Assembly (NCBI GenBank): GCA_963920525.1 | Contig: OY986438.1 | Location: 79,182,677-79,246,676 of the forward strand | DNA: 64,000 bases | Reading direction: 5' to 3' | From: Dichetophora obliterata | Taxonomy: Eukaryota > Arthropoda > Insecta > Diptera > Sciomyzidae | Part shown: piece after piece, positions 44,548 to 55,450 of the stretch | Position numbering within the stretch: position 1 is the first letter of the stretch | Layout of the letters: every line of letters begins with the position of its first letter | Made by a program: the position numbers and the translations under genes | The notes under the pieces: generated by a model | What the model saw: the letters and a program-made list of their open reading frames with translations, nothing else | Database searches by the model: none | Told to the model about the DNA's origin: nothing

Positions 44548-46156
44548 CAGTGTTGCGCAAAATAATAGCAACAAAATAGCAAAAAATCGTGTATCTTTTT
44601 TAATATTGGGGGCACACAAAAAAGATTATAGGAATGAAAGCATATATTCATACATCATATATAAAACAAATCAAATTCAAATTTGGTTTGGTTTTTTTTT
44701 TTATTAAATTTAAAATTAATGTGACTACATTCAATTTGTCTGTGAGCAAAGTTAAGTTCGAAGAGTTATTGGTAAAAGTTCCGTTATTGTAAAGCACGTG
44801 TTGTTTGTAAGTCATAAACATTTAAGTTTAGTTTTTTTTTGTGCTAGTTGTGACATTGACTGTTCCATTTATAATGGCACGTTTTAAATACTGTGAGGCT
44901 CTTAAATTACAAATTATTTCCAAATGTAAAAACGAAAATTCGCAAATATCTAACGTGAAACAGTTTAATATTAATCGGCCAATAGTTTACAGATTAATAA
45001 AGAAATATACCTTCACAAAAGACGTAACAATGGTACATTAAAGAGGGCGACCGCGGAAAACATCGCTGCGTAATGACAGGAACATTTGTGGTGTGTTCAA
45101 GCAAAATGCATTTGCCACAGCCAAAGAGGTTATTCGGACACTTGATTTAGATATCCACCACAGCACTGTTTGAAGACGAGCCGTTGAGAACGATTAAAGA
45201 AGTTACAGACCGGCGGAGAAACCTTTGCTTACAGCTTAGCATAAAAAACAAGGTGAGGTGTTGTAATTTAAACAATTCTGTCTGAAATTGTGGCAAATAG
45301 TTGCAATGTATTGTTTTTTAAACTCAGTCTTCCAAAAGAGCACCTAAATTGGACCGTTCAAAAATCGAAAACCGTTTTTTTAGCGATGAATCAAAGTTCA
45401 ACTTGATTAATTCAGATGGGATGTGCACAGTACGGCGCCACCCAGTACACGACTTGAAGCCCGAAACTGCAAAATAAATTTTGAATACGGATGCAATGGC
45501 ATTATGGTCTGGACTTGTTTTTCCTATAAAGAAGTTGAACCATTTCAAAAAATCTATGGAATTATGGATCGATTTGTATATGACATAATAGAAAGCAAGA
45601 TGCAACCACATTCAGAGTGAAATATGTCGCTTCAGTGAACGTTTCAGCCCGATCACGACCCTAAGCACACTTCAACGCTCATCAAAGATTGCATAAGAGG
45701 CAAAGGGATTCAAGTCCTTGATTAGCCGGCACAGTCACAATGACTTGAATCCCATTGAAAATCTTTTTGGGATTTTGAAGGTAAAAGTTTCTGGTCAAAG
45801 GTTTTCCAATAAGACTCCACTGTATGAAGCGCTGAAACTTAATTGGGAACATATACTAATACTAACATATCTACTTTGCCGCTCAGCTGTGCAGCGGGTA
45901 TCAAGAATAATGGATCTTACACCAAATATTAATTATGTTGCTTTTGTTTTGCTCTCAGACAAACTGAATGCAGTCACATTAATTTTAAATTTAATAAAGA
46001 AAACAAAACCAAATTGGAATATGATTTGTTTTTAATATGATGTATGAATATATGCTTTGGTTCCCATAATCATTTTTGTGTGTCCCTAATATTTAAAAAG
46101 ATACACGATTTCGTAGTAGCGTACCGATTTTGTTGCTATTCTTTTGCGCAACACTG
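44548..46156 (+). mobile_element. Tc1-like transposon, decayed
   Basis: Ends CAGTGTTGCGCAAAATAATA and TTCTTTTGCGCAACACTG are inverted, each next to TA (44546-44547, 46157-46158). A second inverted pair (AAAAAATCGTGTATCTTTTT / AAAAAGATACACGATTT) lies just inside. The length of 1609 bp is normal for Tc1. It encodes a broken transposase on +. Confidence 0.9.
44874..46035 (+). pseudogene. Tc1-type DDE transposase, broken
   Basis: The Met at 44874 starts MARFKYCEALKLQIISKCKN, a paired-type helix-turn-helix; RGRPRKTSLRND supplies the AT-hook-like GRPR motif after a stop at 45039. The catalytic part has FSDESKFNLINSDG (about 45372), then EFQPDHDPKHTSTLIKDC (about 45635) and PAQSxxLNPIENLFGILK (about 45725). 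In this last motif the SPDLNPIENLW signature has lost its Asp in the frame seen. At least four stops or shifts separate the pieces. Confidence 0.85.
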
Positions 46157-46158
46157 TA

Positions 46159-46975
46159 TTGTTCAGATATGTGAATACTACATATTAACATAAACACTAT
46201 CGAAAACTATCGATAGTTTATCGATAGTTAAGGTTAGCAATTAATGCTCGAGTCGTAAAACATACCATATGTTTTTCAGTGTTGGTTTTTTTTTTTTTGT
46301 AATTGGTATTACTATAAATTCGACAGTTACTTTGATTCACGCTGTATATAATCAGTAAGATTTGCTGATGATCATTAACCTCCAAATTACATTAGAGGCA
46401 ATTTGACACTATTTGTACAAAAAAAAAAATAATGATATCTTTTTTTATTTAAGCTTAAATTCTCATCAGTAGAAAAACAAGTGTACATTTATTGTTGACA
46501 AAAAAACCATTTCAATAGATGTGAATACAATAAAATTCTCTCAAAAGGTGTTTATGTGCCAAATTGACACTTTAACTTTCAAATTTTTATCGAAAATTTC
46601 ACGAAAAAACATAGATATTTTAAAATTTAAAAAACATTTAAAAACTCAAAATTCGAATTTTTGCAATGAATGAAATATTAAAAAGAATCATACAAATCAT
46701 CAGTAAATTTAAATTATTCAGAATTTCTCACAAAAAAGTTTTCGTTAGGAAGAGACAATCAACACAGACAAAAACGACAATGGGATATGTGTTACTTGTC
46801 ATGCCGCGACACTTTTTTGTGTCGAAAACATTTTCAGGGGGGCCCGTATGTTGTAACCCCCGGGTCCGAACTTGACTCTCTACGGTCCTGATGAGAGTGA
46901 TATAATCTGGTTTCTTAGAATTTTAATAAAAAAAATTAAATTTGTTATCATTTAATTTTAATAATCGTTTTACTG
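46159..46975. other. Noncoding stretch with TCGATAG words and a relic inverted repeat
   Basis: 46190-46230 has several CTATCGATAG words. 46375-46580 contains TTAACCTCCAAA, CAATTTGACAC and GCCAAATTGACAC, which resemble the piggyBac-like MITE at 36.26-36.80 kb and may be a decayed copy. Otherwise I see nothing. Confidence 0.35.
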
Positions 46976-47220
46976 TGACATTCTCAAAGTCCAATAAGTT
47001 TATAATTTTACTTATTCACTTTTGGGTACTCTTTTGAAGAATGTTAATTGTATTGAGGATCTAGGAGTTATATTTGATTCTAAGTTCACTTTTGTTTACC
47101 ATATAAATTATCTCATTCCAAAGTCATATTTCTTGCTTGCCTTCTCTGTAATAGCTCAGAATATTTTGATATGCTTCTGTTTTGCCTTTATAATTCTTTT
47201 GTAAAGTCAAGGCTTACAAA
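46975..47220 (+). pseudogene. Non-LTR retrotransposon fragment (post-RT region)
   Basis: VNCIEDLGVIFDSKFTFVYHINYLIPKSYFLLAF is followed in another frame by LYNSFVKSRLTKC. This is the region after the catalytic motif of non-LTR polymerases (DLGVxxDSKLxFxxHI). No other part of the element is attached. Confidence 0.7.
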
Positions 47221-47365
47221 GTGTTTTTTTTTACATGATTCAACAATGATTTTACATGAAATCACAATGATATTCATGTTACTGCCACCATGAAATATGA
47301 AATCATGTAAAATAAAATCAACTATGCATCACAATGATTTTACTATGCAACATTTTTCTGTGTGT
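47221..47365. repeat. Repeat cluster of CATGATT/AATCATG words
   Basis: ACATGATTCAACAATGATTTTACATGAAATCAC and inverted versions recur within 145 bp, ending TTTTTCTGTGTGT. The same words form the tandem array at 50.46-50.63 kb. It may be the terminus of a noncoding transposon. Confidence 0.5.
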
Positions 47366-48110
47366 ACTATTACTTTGGACGTGGAATGCAGTGGAAAACA
47401 TATGTACGTACCTGTCTCATATCTTCCGTAAAATGTTATTGCGATTTCTTCGTAAAAATTATTTAAATTGAAAAGTCTTCGTTTCCTTTTCAAAATTTTA
47501 TAAGAATGAAGAATTCATGATACAATAACTACCAGGAAACATTGGTAATTTTTATACAGAATTAATGTTTTCGAATTTCTTATTTCAGAATTTTAAATGT
47601 CTTATTTGCAATTTGAAAGTAACATTAAGACTGCTTGCTATAAGTTTGTTATTGCTTTAGGGACCCATTCTTAGAGGTATCATACATATCTCTCAGTCAG
47701 TGTTGTTGGACTGCTATTTAGTCATAACATTTAAAATGCTTTTTAACAAATTCACAATGCTTAAATAAAATTTCGCTCTGCGAAATGTATTTAAATATGA
47801 ATACATCTAAAAACATACATGCGTGAATTCAAGACAAAAAATTAATAGAGCAGGCTACCGTCATTCTGTATTGTGTTTAGAGAAAATACTTGGCGTTGAT
47901 CACATAGCTTTATTTGCAAATCCAATTAATATTCAGGGTCTTACTAAAAAATATTATGCTAGTTCGGTTAGTTATCACAAATATTTCTATTTGAAATTCA
48001 TGAATGTTTTAAATTTTGATTGAATTTAATCTTATTAGCGAAATACCAATGTCATCTAAATACTTGAATGCATGTTTATTTCATTATGACAAACGGTTAG
48101 TTTGCATACT
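47366..48110. other. Stretch without recognised features
   Basis: AT-rich, with no protein motif. A 66-codon frame at 47823-48023 is not recognisable. Confidence 0.4.
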
Positions 48111-48111
48111 T

Positions 48112-49124
48112 ATTTATTTATTTATTTGGCCAAGCAAGGCAATATACTTATTTTAACAGGTTTTTCCCCCCTTCCTTTTTTTGGTGTACAAGATATGCTA
48201 ATCGAAGTGGGCCTAATCCACCCACCTGAATGACATGAATTCAAGAACACGTCAAAAGAAAAGGAGAGAAGAAAATAAAAACAAAAGGAACTTACGTATT
48301 AGCATATTTTATACATATGTAGTAGTAGAAAAGATGACTATTATCACTACTATGTTAACAAATAGGGAACAATTAAAGAAGCATGGATGGTGAATGGTGA
48401 TCGTGATAAGGATAGATGCTTAGGGTGGAAAGAGGTGTTTGAATAGGGAACGCTTCAATATGTATTTAGCCATAAGTGGTCGCTGATAGTACTAAATATC
48501 ACACAACATCTATTAATGGGTTGTTGCAAGCGTACGTGGTGTGGTAATGCGATTCACTCAGAAATCTTGTATGCCTAAAATAAAAAATAAACTGGCCATT
48601 TCAGCCCTTGGAAGGACCTTGACCTAGCTTCTATTGATCAATTGTGTTGTGCGTGTTATTAAGTATTTGATCACAAATGACCGAGAACTGGACCTACGTG
48701 TTTTATGCCGACTCCGAACGGCTTATGTTCTCAAGAAGCTTTACATGGCAATTTTTACTCTCTGAGGTTTGCCATTGTCTGCAGAGAGGTGACGACCGAA
48801 CAGAAAAATTAATTCAATTGAAAAAACTTTCTGTCTGAGCTGGAATTGAACCCGGGCTACCGCAGTTCTTTAGCTTAGAGGCCACGCACTCTACCCACTA
48901 GGCTACGGTCGCCACTATGTATGCCTAGTGCTCCTTATTGGGTCATTAATTGTTACTTTGTTGGAAATATATTCGCTGTCAATGTTTCGCGCAATGACAT
49001 CGAATATAAAACATGCACAGAGTAGCGATCTTCTTGTTGACAACGGAATTATGTTAATGGCTTTCAGTCTGTGAACATATGGTGGCAGGTTTCTATAGAC
49101 CCGAGGGTCGAACGTGTCTCTCAA
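48112..49124 (-). mobile_element. Non-LTR element 3' fragment with (AAAT)n tail, split by a SINE
   Basis: On the minus strand 49124-48930 reads LKAINIIPLSTRRSLLCACF, DVIARNID and NDPIRSTRHT. Below the SINE, 48575-48410 continues LSESHYHTTYACNNPL. This is the end of a non-LTR polymerase protein, matching in type the end of the 27-29 kb element (HRTNYGRSDPI). The 3' end is the AAATAAAT tract at 48112-48137. SINE copy 4 interrupts it. Confidence 0.7.
48578..48917 (-). mobile_element. tRNA-derived SINE, copy 4
   Basis: Full length, with a perfect 10-bp target duplication TGTATGCCTA at 48568-48577 and 48918-48927. The box A type AGCCTAGTGGGTAGAGTGCG and box B GGTTCAATTCC are intact. It is inserted in a non-LTR fragment. 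Confidence 0.9.
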
Positions 49125-50455
49125 GGCAAAAAGTTAGAATGGATTTTTGGATAGAATCTTTTCTATCACTATGCACTTCAAAATGTGCGTTTAATATATA
49201 AGGTATATAAAATGTGCTTTCAACTTTTAAGAAAATGGTTTCGAATCTGCTGTTTCTTTCAAAATATTTATAATATTTTTTTAAGATACAAATTTAGGAA
49301 AACTTTAACTACACCGTAGAATCCGAATATTGTATGGTTTTTATCGGTTAGCTCCAATTTTCTATATAAATGGCACTATATAAATCCGTTTTTGGGAGCA
49401 ATACTTTAAATTGTTTTAAATGATAAGACATTTTCTAAGCTGCAAAACGTGCCATAGTGTCAGTGTATGGCTGTTATAATAGAATGTAGTTAAAAAATTT
49501 TTTTTTAAACGAATTTCAAGTTTCATATAACTGAAAATTTTCATCCTATTTAACCTTTTGAGCAATTTTAAACCTTTCACAATCATAAAATCTGGAACAA
49601 GTCTTTTCCAAACACATGAACATTTAACGGATATTTCATATCAGACCTTCGCATTTATTTAACTTAGAAATTATACTGGCAAGTACAATTTGGAAAAACT
49701 CTAAATGATAAAGAGGACAACATTGTTTTTTTCCATATTTGACATTTACTTGCTTCAAGTTGCCAGTTTGAATGTATGAAAAATTGAATAAGCATTCAGC
49801 TCTTTTTTTACACTGTCTTCTTTTGCACGATTTTGAAATAACACGGTTAACCAAAAAAATTTTGTACACGAATTTTTCGGTTTTGCACTATTAAAAAAAA
49901 ATTTTATTCACGAACAATTTTCATGCTGAATTCAAATATGATCGGCTTATTCAAACACGTATGTGTTACTGATTTTAAAATTTTGCAGACCACAGGTTTA
50001 CTTTTACAAGTTTCGGGGAACAGAGCTACGTACGTTTAATCACTTACAATTTTGTGATTGCAAATTACGTTGTTGTAAACTTGCCGAACATATGCTGTGT
50101 ACATCGCTAATACGGCGTTCATTAAATACCACTCTTGTGATTTCATGTAGAATCATTATGAAATCTAGTAAAATCATTAGTTCTATTTTTGTACTAAGTA
50201 ATTGTTATAGAATAGAGAGTGGACATTTTGCATGTTATTCTTTCATCTCGAGCTTCATAAATTTTGAATATAACGCTTTCAAGCAACTTCAAGTTATTTG
50301 AATCGAGTACGGAAACAGACCTATTATTGCATAATTCCGTTGGTCGTGGCGAATTTTCTGCACATTAGAAGTTTTACGAGGAGTAGCGTAGCACAGAGGG
50401 TTGAAATTGAAAAAAGTTGTACATCACTACTGAATTTCAATGTTATATGTTGTTT
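49125..50455. other. Stretch without recognised features
   Basis: AT-rich. A minus-strand frame at 49869-49636 (CKRRQCKKRAECLFNFSY) has several Cys residues but no family pattern I can name. A + strand frame at 49963-50301 is likewise unassigned. Confidence 0.4.
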
Positions 50456-50459
50456 ACTT

Positions 50460-50630
50460 TAGGATTCAGCTGGATTTCATAATGATTTAACATGATATCA
50501 TAATGAATCAACATGACCATCATAATGATTGAACATGCTTTCATAATGATTCAACATGACAATCCTAATGATTTTACATGATTTCATAATGAATCAACAT
50601 GACCTACCTAATGATTTTACATGCACGCAG
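50460..50630. repeat. Tandem array, about 21-22 bp, six to seven units
   Basis: Units of the form CATGA-(TTTCATAATGAATCAA) alternate between two variants (…ATAATGAATCAA and …CTAATGATTTTA). They end at CATGCACGCAGAGAAAAAAC. Related words occur at 47.22-47.36 kb. Confidence 0.7.
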
Positions 50631-50924
50631 AGAAAAAACATAGTGCAACAACCATGTTTTAAGAGGATCATAGTATGATTCAGATTATGATTGTTGACAC
50701 CATGTTCTTAAACATATAATGGTTTCTATGATTATGATAAAATGATTACAACAACTATATTTAGAAAAGGAATTTTTTTGTAGGAACCAAAATATTATTG
50801 AAACAATCATTATTCTCTTATTGGGTCAAAAATAGAATGATTGCAACAACTATATTATGAATTTATTTTTAGGATCCAGAATATTATTGAATATTATTTA
50901 TTTTCATGCACTCCAATTTCCACA

Positions 50925-51085
50925 GCTATTAATTAAGATATCTCTAAAGGTTTGCCATTGACTAGGCTGAACAGAAATATTAATTGAAAAATCTTTTTGA
51001 TAAAATTTTCTGTCCGAGTTGGGGTTTGAACCGCGGCTTTTTCGCTTACGAGCCACGCACACTACCAGTAAGCCACAGCCGCTAC
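50925..51085 (-). mobile_element. Diverged or second-subfamily SINE (copy 5)
   Basis: The minus strand starts GCGGCTGTGGCTTACTGGTAG, has TCGTAAGCGAAAAAGCCGCGG and box B GGTTCAAACCCC, then CAGAAAATTTT, TCAATTAATATTTCTGTTC and AATGGCAAACC in the same order as copies 1-4. The body ends early. It is clearly related but much more divergent. Confidence 0.65.
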
Positions 51086-51845
51086 TACCGCTCGCCTGAC
51101 CAATACCATTCATAAACATGGTACATTAAGTGCATTGTCACAAAAATAGCCATATTTGTGATAAACAAAATATGGTCAGAATTGCGAAATATGTTTTCGG
51201 TAAATAGAAACATGTTTGCTACAATTAAAGTCGAAAATGTCACTTTTCTGCGTGCTGTTTTTAGGATAAGGCGATTTAAAACAAAACAAAATAATTGAAC
51301 AGTTGACAAACGAAACAGCACATAGCCAGAAATCGATAAAACTTATTGTGTATGAATGAAGTGAAAGTTTTTCCTGCAAACTGTTCAGACACAACAAATT
51401 CTTTCGATTTTCGGTTATGTTCTGCTTCGTTTGCTAAAAAGCAAAGAATAGTTCAGACAAACATTCAAAATTCTAAACTCATTTTTGTTTATAAAAAAGG
51501 AATATGATTCTATGATTCTATAACATATTATATTGAAAAACTGTCAAAAATTCTTATACTAAATTTAGACTTTTATTTTGACTATGATTGGGGCCATTAT
51601 CTTTTTCTTATATAATTAACTCTTATCTTTTTGTCATATAATTTCAAGAATATAATCTCATAAAGCGAGTATGACGACGTAATCCAGGCATATCTTGTGT
51701 ATTGGTTTGGTCTTTTTTTCCGTTTTACATTGTGTTATTTCTAGTGTTATATTATTCTAAGAGTGATATGGAATCTCTTGAAATTGGAATTGAAAATTAT
51801 CCTTACATAAATTTAGAATTTTTCAAATACATTTATATATAAAAG
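51086..51845. other. Stretch without recognised features
   Basis: AT-rich; minus-strand frames at 51085-51397 are hydrophobic and lack family motifs. Confidence 0.4.
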
Positions 51846-52215
51846 CTTGAGGCACCGATGTCCGCGATCCGTTACACAGGTTTACTACACATTATCAGTG
51901 GCACTGAATCTTTTAGTAAGCTTACCTGTACATAAACTGTGATCCATTATACAGGTTTACTACACAATATTAGTGCATTAAGCTTTTATATATAAATGTA
52001 TTTGAAAAATTTTAAATTTATATAAGTCCTTATAACTTACCAATTTACGCACACTTATATTATGATGATGAGTAACCAAGAGAGGGGTTCTTCTGCACTT
52101 AGAATGTACCTACTATATACATATATGACCAATTTCACTTAAATCAATTTTTATTAATTTATTTGTTTCTTTTTTAAATAAAAGCTTATTTTTAAAAATT
52201 GTTTTTTTTTACTTT
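51846..52215 (+). repeat. Dispersed repeat 'R', copy 2
   Basis: Reverse complement of the copy at 18558-18906. Here the repeat also has a terminal inverted pair: TTTAGAATTTTTCAAATACA with the following TATATAAAAGCTT (51808-51846) is inverted at about 51971-52022. GATGTCCGCGATCCGTTACA and the two TAATGTGTAGTA-type units are shared. It is noncoding and is possibly a MITE. Confidence 0.7.
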
Positions 52216-53061
52216 TTATTTATTATTTATTTATTTGGTTGCTAAACCTTAGCAGGTTTTATAGCAAATTGAAATTCTTAAATAAGGTATTGATTACAAT
52301 TTAAATATTATATATATTTGATAAATATGATATTGATTGAAATTAAATATTATTTCAAAAGTATATTAAAAAATATATTAAAAAGCTAAGTCAAAACGAT
52401 AATATCAGACAGCATAGCAGGGTTGCGTTTTCAAGACAAACAAGGTCAAGTCAGCAACAATTTTTGTATCCTGACATCGGCGGAGTCGAGGGACAAAAAA
52501 GGTATCATACCAAATAAATACCACTCCAATAAGTATACATATAATATATATCGTTCTGTCTTCCTGAAGCCGGATCCTGGCTTGACAGGGTGGTTACTCT
52601 ACTAACTAAATCAACTTAACCACACTTACTTAAAATAAAGAAAACCAGTTGCGAACGCAGGCATCAAGACAAACTAGGACATATCGGACACTCATATTAA
52701 TATCTTACAATTTGATCTAACGTAGTGTTTCAAGAGGTAAAAACCAAGACCGCCGACATATGTAGTCACATCCACCAAAAAGTATATATCGTAACGATAT
52801 ATACTTTTTGCATTCACCATGAAGATATACGGCAGTTTAAGATCCAAAGGTGCTAGTTAAAGTATTTATACCGTGTAACGATGCGTTCTCACGGCTGAGG
52901 TAAGCTCGCCGGAACCAGGATCGTTGCAAGAATTTAGTAATTGCAAACACTAAATCAAACTCAAGGGTTTTCAAATAATGACAATATTTATTCACAATTC
53001 GTAGCTTAAATCTAACTTAAATCTACCTAGAGCTACCCTAATCAAATTGATCTGTGATAAT
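52216..53061. other. Noncoding stretch with a perfect hairpin
   Basis: 52229-52245 holds (TTTA)n, a possible non-LTR tail on the minus strand. At 52778-52810 a 33-base palindrome has two 16-base arms around a single A (AAAAAGTATATATCGT-A-). No coding signal is found. The last part may belong to the 3' flank or LTR of gypsy element B. Confidence 0.45.
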
Positions 53062-53194
53062 GTTTCGCAATTTAGATAATGTTTCGTAGTTTAATAGATG
53101 TTTCGTAATTTAAATAATGTTTTGTAATTTAAATAATGCTTTGTAATTTAAATAATGCTTTGTAATTTAAATAATATTTTGTAATTTAAATATT
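53062..53194. repeat. 19-bp tandem array, seven units
   Basis: Units of GTTTCGTAATTTAAATAAT type, 7 x 19 = 133 bp, with a few substitutions per unit. Confidence 0.85.
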
Positions 53195-53293
53195 AATTGT
53201 GAGTTTCTGTAGTTTAAATATTGTCCTTAAATTCCAACTGTCTAATCAGCCGGGGAGAATGCGTTACAATGCCAAAGGAAAGGATGGATTTGA

Positions 53294-53755
53294 AGCACAA
53301 AAGGGTCGCAGTTCTCGCTAACCTTAAGGCAAGGAAAAATGCAATCGGGCTACAAGTCGCAGTTCACGCTAAGCTTGTAGTTCACCGAGGAAAAGGATAT
53401 TTAGGTTGGGTTTAAAGACCAAGCTTACGTTGGGTACGGGCTCGTCCTTGGACAGCGGATCCGAGAGTTCGCGTTCACGCTAATCTCGTTGGAGGAAAAT
53501 AGGTTTTTGGAGGATTAAGAACGGACTGGGTGGTTAGAAGCACAAAAGGGTCGCAGTTCTCGCTAACCTTGAGGCAAGGAAAATGCAATCGGGTCACAAG
53601 TCGCAGTTCACGCAAAGCTTGTGATTCGCCGAGGAAAAGGATGCTTAGGTTAGGTTTAAAGACCAAGCTTACGTTGGGTACGGGCTTGACCTTGGACAGT
53701 GGATCCGAGAGTTCGCGTTCTCACTAATCTCGTAGGAGGTGGGAATAAGGTTTGA
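53294..53755. repeat. 245-bp tandem duplication
   Basis: AGCACAAAAGGGTCGCAGTT begins at 53294 and again at 53539. The two copies then run in parallel through AAGACCAAGCTTACGTTGGG to the GATCCGAGAGTTCGCGTTC segment with about 90 percent identity. GC content is higher than in the flanks. It is probably part of the 3' terminal region of gypsy element B. Confidence 0.85.
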
Positions 53756-53759
53756 GGAG

Positions 53760-55438
53760 GAATTAATTTGGCTATTATGATTTATTTAATTTCACTCACT
53801 TTTAATATTAAATTATTCAAATATTTGTTAGCAAGAATATTTCATATTTTTACTACGTTAAGCTGATATCAAATTATTTAAAAAAAATGTATTTAATTAT
53901 CTACGAAATTATTATTAAATAAACCTACAAGAATCAATATAATAAAAAGGAATGAATAAATGATACTTAATATGGTCCTGCTGCTGCTGACTTCAGGATT
54001 TATCCTGGTATGGCCGGCGTTGCTCTGTCTCTGTCGCTGTTGACGTCTTCCTGGTGCTGATGCTTGTGGCTGCTGCGAAATTGGTGCTGTTGACGTCGAC
54101 TTTGTTAATCGTCGTTGATTAATTACGACGTCGTTGGTGCACTGCTGCTGCCGATTTGGCTATACGGTTTTGGTGCTGTCGATGATGTCGATGATCAATA
54201 CTGCGCTGTTGACGCAGTTATCCTGTTGCTCAAACCGAAGTCTCTTTCAACTGTGCGGCTCTGTTGCTACTGACAGGATGCGGTAGATCTGGCAGCGCTA
54301 TGTGGCGCTGCTACCATTGACGCACGTCCGCTGCCCGCTAGGCCGTGCGGTTCTGTCGCTGTTGTCGTCGGTGTCGATGATCAATACTGCGCTGTTAGCG
54401 CAGTTATCCTGCTGCTCACGCCGAAGTCTCTTTCAACTGTGCGGCTGTGTCGCTGTTGGCAGGATGCGGTAGATCTGGCAGAGCTGTATGGCGCTGCTAC
54501 CGTTGACTCACGTCCGCTGCCTGCGTTGACTGCGCTGCTCTGGCGCTGTCGTCCTGACGGTCGATGTCGCTGCTGCGCTGTCTTAGCGTAGCTGTCGTAA
54601 AGGAAGTTTTGCTGTTTGTAAACTGCCGCTCACTCGATGGACTTACTGTCCTACTTCGCGGTTTAAATAAGACTGGTGTTTCACTGGTGGACTTCTCGGT
54701 TTCGCGTTTCAAACGAGACTGACTTCTTCATCTCGATTCTAGTTTGATATACCCTCGCTTGTTATGTTCGTCTCATGCAGGTGTTCGTCTCTCATATACA
54801 TCGTACGATGGTGCCGTTGTTACATGCAATGAAAAAAGCAAATACAACAAATTATCGCCTGATCGTGTAGCTGTTGTTTTTAATTACGCATTAGTTTTGC
54901 CGAAGCAACAATTATATGGAATTTAACTAAATGTGTTTTATGCTTTCCAGCATCCCTGTGAGAAAATGGGGGCACACCTTATTGGCATGACTAAGTGGTT
55001 CCTGCCTGACTAAGTTAAGATGAAGAACGTCATGGTAGGTCTGGTTTAAATTCATTCCTGCTTTTATTATATATATTATATAAATAAATACTATTTATAT
55101 AAAGGTAAGTATATATATAAAATAAAAATAAAAGCATATTAAATAAAAGTACATAAAGAATATTAGAAATAACTTAGCCTATAATTCACTTTTCCTTAAC
55201 CTACTTTAACCTAATCTAAACCCCTAGATTGGGCCAACCACTCCTCATCTCCTGTCATATTTAGCCTTGACCACCCTTGAAGTGGCCCTCGCATGGCTAA
55301 CCTCCGCACTGGGTAATTCTGGTTGGACTGTGCGTGTAGTCGACCGTGTATGACCCAGCAGGAAACGATATCTGAAATGAAAGTTATTACTATTAAAACA
55401 TGTAGGGCAAAACTTTACAAAAGTTTTGGTCCTTACAT
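53760..55438 (-). repeat. Putative 3' LTR of gypsy element B (right border firm, left border unknown)
   Basis: The minus strand starts TGTAAGGACC at 55438, directly after a purine run. Within it lie a TATA-like GGGTATATC (about 54750), an initiator-like TCAGTCTCG just downstream and AAATAAATC near 53785. These would fit a promoter and poly(A) site of a long LTR. The 5' LTR is outside the window, so the left end cannot be fixed; it may reach as far as 53.0 kb or lower. 54.0-54.55 kb contains GC-rich tandem units of about 190 bp (GATCAATACTGCGCTGTT..., AGGATGCGGTAGATCTGGCA). Confidence 0.5.
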
Positions 55439-55450
55439 CTCCCCCTTACT
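55439..55450 (-). promoter_or_regulatory. Polypurine tract of gypsy element B
   Basis: On the minus strand, GTAAGGGGGAGA directly precedes TGTAAGGACC. A purine run followed by TG marks the site where plus-strand DNA synthesis is primed and the 3' LTR begins. The stop codon TAA of ORF3 (55448-55446) lies inside this run, which ties ORF3 to the element. Confidence 0.75.

Noticed and set aside
54497..54712. 71-codon minus frame rich in Ser/Thr/Arg
   Set aside because: It lies in the putative LTR just downstream of a TATA-like site and among tandem repeats. Composition alone explains the open frame.
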